In this document: one piece after another, positions 18,901-22,751 of the stretch
How the letters are laid out: every line of letters starts with the position of its first letter
Numbering within the stretch: the first letter of the stretch is position 1
NCBI GenBank assembly: GCA_032718475.1
Contig: JAUCBJ010008085.1
Coordinates: 1-22,751 of the forward strand
Direction: 5' to 3'
Length of the DNA: 22,751 nt
Source of the DNA: Nemertoderma westbladi
Taxonomy: Eukaryota > Xenacoelomorpha > Nemertodermatida > Nemertodermatidae
Program-made: the position numbers and the translations under genes
The notes under the pieces: generated by a model
Databases searched by the model: none
What the model was told of the DNA's origin: nothing
Seen by the model: only the letters and a program-made list of their open reading frames with translations

Positions 18901-21849
18901 ATCTTTACGTTAATTGGATAATAAACTTACATTACTCACTCACCTATCTTTACGTTGATTGGATAATAAACTTACATTACTCACTCACCTATCTTTACGT
19001 TGATTGGATAATAAACTTACATTACTCACTCACCTATCTTTACGTTGATTGGATAATAAACTTACATTACTCACTCACCTATCTTTACGTTGATTGGATA
19101 ATAAACTTACATTACTCACTCACCTATCTTTACGTTAATTGGATAATAAACTTACATTACTCACTCACCTATCTTTACGTTGATTGGATAATAAACTTAC
19201 ATTACTCACTCACCTATCTTTACGTTGATTGGATAATAAACTTACATTACTCACTCACCTATCTTTACGTTGATTGGATAATAAACTTACATTACTCACT
19301 AACCTATCTTTACGTTGATTGGATAATAAACTTACATTACTCACTCACCTATCTTTACGTTGATTGGATAATAAACATACATTACTCACTCACCTATCTT
19401 TACGTTAATTGGATAATAAACTTACATTACTCACTCACCTATCTTTACGTTGATTGGATAATAAACATACATTACTCACTCACCTATCTTTACGTTAATT
19501 GGATAATAAACTTACATTACTCACTCACCTATCTTTACGTTGATTGGATAATAAACTTACATTACTCACTCACCTATCTTTACGTTGATTGGATAATAAA
19601 CTTACATTACTCACTCACCTATCTTTACGTTGATTGGATAATAAACTTACATTACTCACTCACCTATCTTTACGTTGATTGGATAATAAACTTACATTAC
19701 TCACTCACCTATCTTTACGTTGATTGGATAATAAACTTACATTACTCACTCACCTATCTTTACGTTGATTGGATAATAAACTTACATTACTCACTCACCT
19801 ATCTTTACGTTGATTGGATAATAAACTTACATTACTCACTCACCTATCTTTTCGTTGATTTGATAATAAAGAAACTATCAACTGCGGCATCGCCATGTTG
19901 GGGTTGTCGATAAAGTCTTTGATGGACCTTACGTAGGACACAGCGTCATCTCTAGGCACGAATAGGCGGTGTGGAGGGCTTACGGGAATACCCATATTCT
20001 TATTAACCTAAAAGGTAAATAAAGATTTAACATCAAAACTGCAAAAATTTAACAGATTAGCCATAAAGAGAGAAGGTACAGGTACTCAGCTATGTCAATT
20101 TATATGGGCTTCCAAAAATCCGATACTTTCGGTACTTCTTTACGGCCCATACTTTCTGCTATAAACACAACTAACTTACAACCACTCGAAATAACTACTT
20201 ACACCTGCCGCCTCCAGCCCTTACACGCTCACAGACACATTCTCCTTCACTGACGCGCTATCTAAACTCAGATTTAACAAGAAAATGCAAATATTGAATT
20301 TATGCTTCAAATGTTGAAAGGGAATGATCTATTGAGCCTCAGATTTATCATATGTAATATGGTATATATCGCATTATGGGGTACTTTGTGAGAGCACAAA
20401 GGCGCGTTTTGGAAAATAATATGACATAACTTTATTTGGAAAATATTCCATTTTTTTCGTGAAAATAAAAACCAAAGACCAGGTCGGTGAATTTTGTTTA
20501 AAATCAATAAAACAACCTTTGCGATTGAATTAAACCGGATGCAGACAACCAACGGATTGGATTTCTGCAACAACAATGATTGTGTGATTAGTGCTGGTAT
20601 GATTAATAATAATAATAATATTGGTTATTTATATAGCGCTTTTCTACGCTCAGCATACTCAAAGCGCTTTTATTATCATTACCCCAGCAAAGCTAGGTTC
20701 CCATTATACCGCTGGGTTGGCGTAGGCACTAATGTCTAAAGTGTCTTGCCTAGGGACACAACAATGCGAAATTTCTACAGCCTTTAGTCGGATTCGAACC
20801 TGCGCCACCAAACACTATTGTGTAAGTAGTTCAGGCGCCGTATCCACTCGGACACTGCGACAGTATTAGCGCTGGTGTCCTCCGCCTGTGTAACCCAGGA
20901 AACACCCCCGAATAGCATTACTCTAGAGTTCTTAAGAGCGACTTACCTCCTGGAGGCAACGGACAAACATTTCCCCCCTCCGTGGCCAACTTCAGGGGGG
21001 TATAAGAGCAACCAGTTACTCAACGGGATCGGCTTTGGTTACCGGTCGCAGACGGAGGTACTTGCTCCATTCCTTATCGTCAGTCCATTCGAGGAAACTC
21101 GAGTTCCCACGACCATCCGGAACACAAGAACCCACTACTTCCGATGTCAGCTGACGTCCCTTCACCTCCACCAACGAGGTCCCAATGGTGCAATTCCATC
21201 GACTTAGCAATGATGCATTAACGGGTTGTCTAAAAAAATATATTATTTAATAATAATAATTGACGGAACGTCATTGCTACTGCATTGCTCGAAGCTTATT
21301 ACACCATAAATTACGATCCGAAAATAATGCACCGGTATATCGTAATGCATTGAGTACCTCAGACTTTCTTCACCAACCAACAGATTTCTATTTATTGTGA
21401 AACCATTATTGTCAAAATCATGCTAAAATTTAGAGCAATATCCGTAGTATTCTATGGTTATTAATGGTATAATTACACCATATCATGGTTGTTTACGTAC
21501 CTCTTTACGTTATCAACGATCTCCTCGAGTTTTACTTCTAACTGCCGGGGGTTTAGCTGTGTATGTGCAGATATTTCCTTCCGGGTGGTGAAGTCTCGTC
21601 TCATTGTATCAGATGATCCCGTTAAATAACATAGCTGTGGTATTAAGTATATGTCGTAAGTTTGTCCTCCACGAATCCTGGGCTTAACCAGTAGTAAACC
21701 AGGAAAGGCACACTCATTTAGTTCAATATTGTAAGTGGTTTTGTAATATTCCCTAAACGTGATTTCCTTTCCATCCTTTATGAAGGTCGAGTTGATATCT
21801 TTCTCGAAATCTATATCCCCAATCTGGTAGAATCTAAATTTTTTGGTAC
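15002..21849 (-). CDS. piwi: Piwi-clade Argonaute, 3' part of gene (4 exons, 5' end not found)
   Basis: Piwi proteins bind piRNAs and use them to find and cut complementary transposon transcripts in germ cells, in the cytoplasm or nucleus. The exons here give, in order, PAZ (21849-21501), linker/MID (21229-20947), start of PIWI (20007-19844) and the catalytic PIWI exon (15905-15002), about 566 codons; whole Piwi proteins are usually 800-900. Introns are about 271, 939 and 3,938 bp. Junctions join in phase: VKR|QPVN, LQE|VNKN and SNQRKD-R-YDAIKK. The slicer triad is intact (D in GYDSYHD, D in YRDG, H in YAHKLA). Two compensating frame breaks lie in the L2/MID exon, and the N-domain exon is not intact, so the copy may be a decaying paralogue or carry sequence errors. 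The last intron contains an amplified donor-site satellite, a MITE and a hairpin. PIWIL1 versus PIWIL2 type was not determined. Confidence 0.9.
15906..16775. other. Piwi last intron, 3' part: no exon seen
   Basis: Contains a TA/TATG microsatellite at about 16218-16251 and no recognisable coding sequence. Open frames at 16180-16368 (plus) and 16705-16472 (minus) show no family features. Confidence 0.5.
16781..17275. mobile_element. MITE with perfect 70-bp terminal inverted repeats
   Basis: The arms 16781-16850 and 17206-17275 are exact reverse complements over 70 bp, starting CACGAAGTTGGCGGAGCCTT. Pairing continues loosely outward (GTGGGG...GC.CACGAAG), so the true ends are probably 10-20 bp further out. 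The interior has two copies of GGCCCTCTAGCGG (near 16860 and 17007) and a GAC microsatellite. It has no coding capacity. Arm identity suggests a young insertion in the Piwi intron. Superfamily not assigned. Confidence 0.85.
17145..17210 (+). repeat. GAC trinucleotide microsatellite
   Basis: About 22 GAC/ACG units with two GACAAC interruptions, lying against the inner edge of the right arm of the MITE. Confidence 0.95.
17365..17426. repeat. Perfect 27-bp inverted repeat, 8-nt loop
   Basis: Arms 17365-17391 and 17400-17426 are exact reverse complements around the loop AGCAAGAG. The related words ACTAGAAAAGCCAGCAAG occur near 16608-16625, so one arm probably derives from a local repeat. It lies in the Piwi intron, so the primary transcript would form the hairpin. 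Confidence 0.85.
17430..18065. other. Piwi intron, no exon seen
   Basis: AT-rich, with short local repetitions (CTATGGGTT near 17650-17670, CATGGAA near 17740-17757). The 72-codon plus-strand frame at 17543-17761 covers this low-complexity sequence and is not supported as a gene. Confidence 0.5.
18070..19869 (-). repeat. 45-bp satellite, exactly 40 units, made from the Piwi exon-donor junction
   Basis: On the minus strand each unit has 26 nt matching the end of the Piwi exon (TTATTATCCAATCAACGTAA then AGATAG) and 19 nt of intron start (GTGAGTGAGTAATGTAAGT). The exon's own copy is 19844-19869 and its donor starts at 19843. The last donor starts at 18088, exactly 39 periods away, so there are 40 units and no indel. 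Every unit keeps a consensus AG|GTGAGT donor and a second GTAAGT motif. Internal variation is slight: a G-to-A change (TTAATT on the plus strand) near 18600, 18912, 19140, 19410 and 19500, CATAC for CTTAC near 19378 and 19468, and few others. There are no spacers, so it is not a CRISPR array. Confidence 0.97.
19844..20007 (-). CDS. piwi: Piwi exon: start of PIWI domain, source of the satellite
   Basis: The acceptor is TTTACCTTTTAG and the donor GATAG|GTGAGT. It is 164 nt, phase 0 in and phase 2 out. It reads VNKNMGIPVSPPHRLF, DDAVSYVRSIKDF, then MAMPQLIVSLLSNQRKD, matching the Piwi stretch that ends 'vv.iL.snrkDrYdaiKk'. The arginine codon is split (AG|A) and completed by the terminal exon. 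The last 26 nt of this exon are the first copy of the 45-bp satellite that fills the start of the following intron. Confidence 0.88.
20008..20586. other. Piwi intron, no exon seen
   Basis: No extra exon is needed, because LQE joins VNKN in phase across this intron. The 89-codon minus-strand frame at 20576-20307 has no Piwi or other family features. Confidence 0.55.
20599..20864 (-). mobile_element. tRNA-derived SINE with target-site duplication
   Basis: Read on the minus strand, it has a tRNA-like head with an A box (TGTCCGAGTGG, near 20834-20845) and a perfect B box (GGTTCGAATCC, 20800-20790), a Ser/Leu-like pattern. The body contains CCTAGGCAAGACACTTTAGA and a tail with AAAGCGCTTTGAG and AAAAGCGCTATATAAAT, followed by an ATT repeat. 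ATTAGTGCTGGT (20587-20598) and ATTAGCGCTGGT (20865-20876) are the flanking duplication, differing at one base. The conserved tail resembles those of several marine-invertebrate SINEs; I do not assert a family name. It sits in a Piwi intron in the same orientation as the gene. Confidence 0.88.
20947..21229 (-). CDS. piwi: Piwi exon: linker 2/MID start, with two frame breaks
   Basis: The acceptor is TTTTTTTAG and the donor CAGGAG|GTAAGT. The first part reads LLSRWNCTIGTSLVEVKGRQL, TSEVV and EWSKYLRLRPVTK, typical of the Piwi L2 segment ('W.l....l..v.gR.L'). It then meets TAA at 21018-21016 and TGA at 20994-20992. The next frame carries the conserved PIPLSNWLLLYPP over those stops, and the original frame resumes with RRGEMFVRCLQE, which joins the next exon's VNKNMGIP. 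So one base seems gained near 21030 and one lost between about 20975 and 21005, where C6 and G6 runs occur. This is either two real mutations or two sequencing indels. Confidence 0.8.
21230..21500. other. Piwi intron between PAZ and L2/MID exons
   Basis: A 271-bp intron with donor GTACGT and acceptor TTTTTTTAG on the minus strand. Nothing else recognised. Confidence 0.75.
21501..21849 (-). CDS. piwi: Piwi exon: PAZ domain
   Basis: The exon starts after CTTTTGCAG and ends AAAGAG before GTACGT. It has 349 nt, beginning with two nucleotides of a split codon and ending in phase 2. It reads FYQIGDIDF, STFIKDGKEITFREYY, Y-N-I-E-L-N, FPGLLLVKPR, then YLIPQLCYLTGSSDTMRRDF and an HTQLNP segment, with no stops. 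This is the Piwi-type PAZ pattern that holds the 2'-O-methylated 3' end of the piRNA. The 'IDF/IDW', 'eYY', 'LiPeLCyLTG' and 'T.l.P' landmarks are all present. A weaker alternative acceptor lies 22 nt further in (TTTAG before ATTC). Confidence 0.88.
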
Positions 21850-21959
21850 CTGCAAAAGGAATAACAACATTGTAATATTTGTATATATTATTATAGACAA
21901 CTATAACTTAATTCAATGACTTATTGATTTGGCCCCTACAAATCTTGATAGTTTCCACC

Positions 21960-22312
21960 TGCCTCCTCCTTACTGGGTGAGAATCCGAAAGGCCACCACC
22001 AACCTCGATACCCTTAGATCCTGGTTTATACAGTTTTATTTGCACGACACGCGCACGGGCACTTGTAGAGGCTGTATACACCCTCGAACACAATTGGATA
22101 TTCCCTCTGTTTGATGCCACTCTACTCGGTGCTGGACGGTGAGTAAAACAATGTCTTCCTCTGTGGAGCCTATAGTGATGTGATGTCCCCGAAGATGGTG
22201 CGAACATAGTCTTTTAGTAGTGCTGAGTACATAGTCGCAATAACTCATCAGTGGTTCGTACAAACCCGCACGAGCTTGCGGATACTGTTATATATCTTCA
22301 GATTGTGTTACA
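21960..22312 (-). pseudogene. Possible disrupted Piwi N-domain exon(s)
   Basis: Upstream of the PAZ exon the Piwi N-domain is expected. Pieces that fit are spread over three frames: YNSIRKLVRVC (near 22300), GRHCF with IQL (near 22150-22080), IKQRE and VFEGVYSLYKC then NKTV (22120-22030), and RLVVAFRILTQ before a GTAAGG donor at about 21980. The frames contain several stops (for example TAA near 22032 and TAG codons near 22168 and 22124). Each match is weak alone and I may be over-reading. If real, this exon is broken by several indels. A normal exon may instead lie beyond the window. Confidence 0.3.
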
Positions 22313-22319
22313 TATTTGG

Positions 22320-22751
22320 AATCATTGCATATCCAGCTTTCTAACAGTACCAACAAATCACTATAAGGTTAAAGAATGCCAGCAGCACGACTGGTGCAAT
22401 GTCGACCCACGGAGGAGGAGGGAGATGAAACTACAGTATCTATGTTTCAAATTTCAAGCAATCTCATTAAGATTTGTACTAAAAATTGGAGGGGCGGTGA
22501 AAGGGTCCAGTCACTAAGACCAATCAATAAGCGATAGTTTATGAAGCTCAAGAAACTTATTTATACCAAAAAATCATATTCTAGAAGTCAAGGGATAGTT
22601 TCAATATTTCACAAAAACAATTAAAATTGTAATATTTTTTTTAATTTAAGAAATTTTTTGAATAAATATTCAAATTTTCAAATTAAATTACGAACTCCAA
22701 ATCGTAATCTAACAATTTAGAATACAGTTCGAGTTCACGTACATATTTAAA
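22320..22751. other. No supported feature
   Basis: AT-rich sequence at the right edge. The 88-codon plus-strand frame at 22251-22517 has no recognised features. Earlier Piwi exons would be expected here or beyond the window, but none could be identified. Confidence 0.45.

Noticed and set aside
18070-19869. CRISPR-like array
   Set aside because: Units are contiguous with no spacers and derive from a Piwi exon-intron junction in an animal gene. The same holds for the 37-bp array.
20307-20576. An additional Piwi exon in the 939-bp intron
   Set aside because: The flanking exons already join in phase (LQE|VNKN) with the normal family spacing, and the frame has no Piwi motifs.
20785-20860. Functional tRNA gene
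   Set aside because: The A and B boxes are present, but the sequence continues into a SINE body and tail flanked by a target duplication.
21908-22263. Two overlapping minus-strand ORFs (99 and 75 codons) as independent genes
   Set aside because: Neither resembles a protein family as a whole. The only hints are short Piwi-like fragments spread across frames.

Overview
The window looks like nuclear DNA from an animal, most likely a marine invertebrate. The genes are split by GT-AG introns, intergenic DNA is AT-rich and crowded with transposon remnants, a tRNA-derived SINE is present, and the clearest gene is a metazoan-type Piwi Argonaute. Frequent TAGGCCTA and ACCGGTA words and the SINE type would fit an echinoderm-like genome, but the species is a guess.

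Layout. Positions 3-3899 are a CACTA/EnSpm-like DNA transposon with matching ends, many subterminal TTGTCAAA/TTGGCAA-type motifs and a broken transposase on the minus strand. A 142-codon unrecognised ORF follows at 4021-4449 (minus). From 4.5 to 10.2 kb there is no convincing gene. That stretch holds a diverged tandem duplication, a dispersed repeat family, a recurring CGTTACGGACTCACA motif, a perfect 37-bp-stem hairpin and a foldback MITE with an internal 55-bp tandem repeat. Positions 10262-13072 are a 37-bp minisatellite of about 75 copies. At 13909-14630 a hAT-type non-autonomous element with a clean 8-bp target duplication sits inside one copy of a local duplication.

The right third (15.0-21.85 kb, possibly to 22.3 kb) is the 3' part of a Piwi gene on the minus strand. 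From its 5' side it has a PAZ exon (21849-21501), an L2/MID exon (21229-20947), a first PIWI exon (20007-19844) and a terminal PIWI exon with an intact D-D-H catalytic triad (15905-15002). A polyadenylation signal lies about 16 nt after the stop. The splice phases of the last three introns fit, but the L2/MID exon has two compensating frame breaks, and the expected upstream N-domain exon can only be glimpsed in disrupted form. So either the gene is partly degraded or the sequence has small indel errors.

The standout feature is in the last Piwi intron. The exon's final 26 nt plus the first 19 nt of the intron, i.e. the 5' splice site itself, have been amplified into exactly 40 tandem 45-bp units (18070-19869) with no length change. 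This places 40 consensus donors in a row, each followed by an in-frame TGA, just ahead of the exon that encodes the slicer centre. I know of no described system of this kind. It could be a neutral minisatellite or a splicing switch controlling Piwi output.
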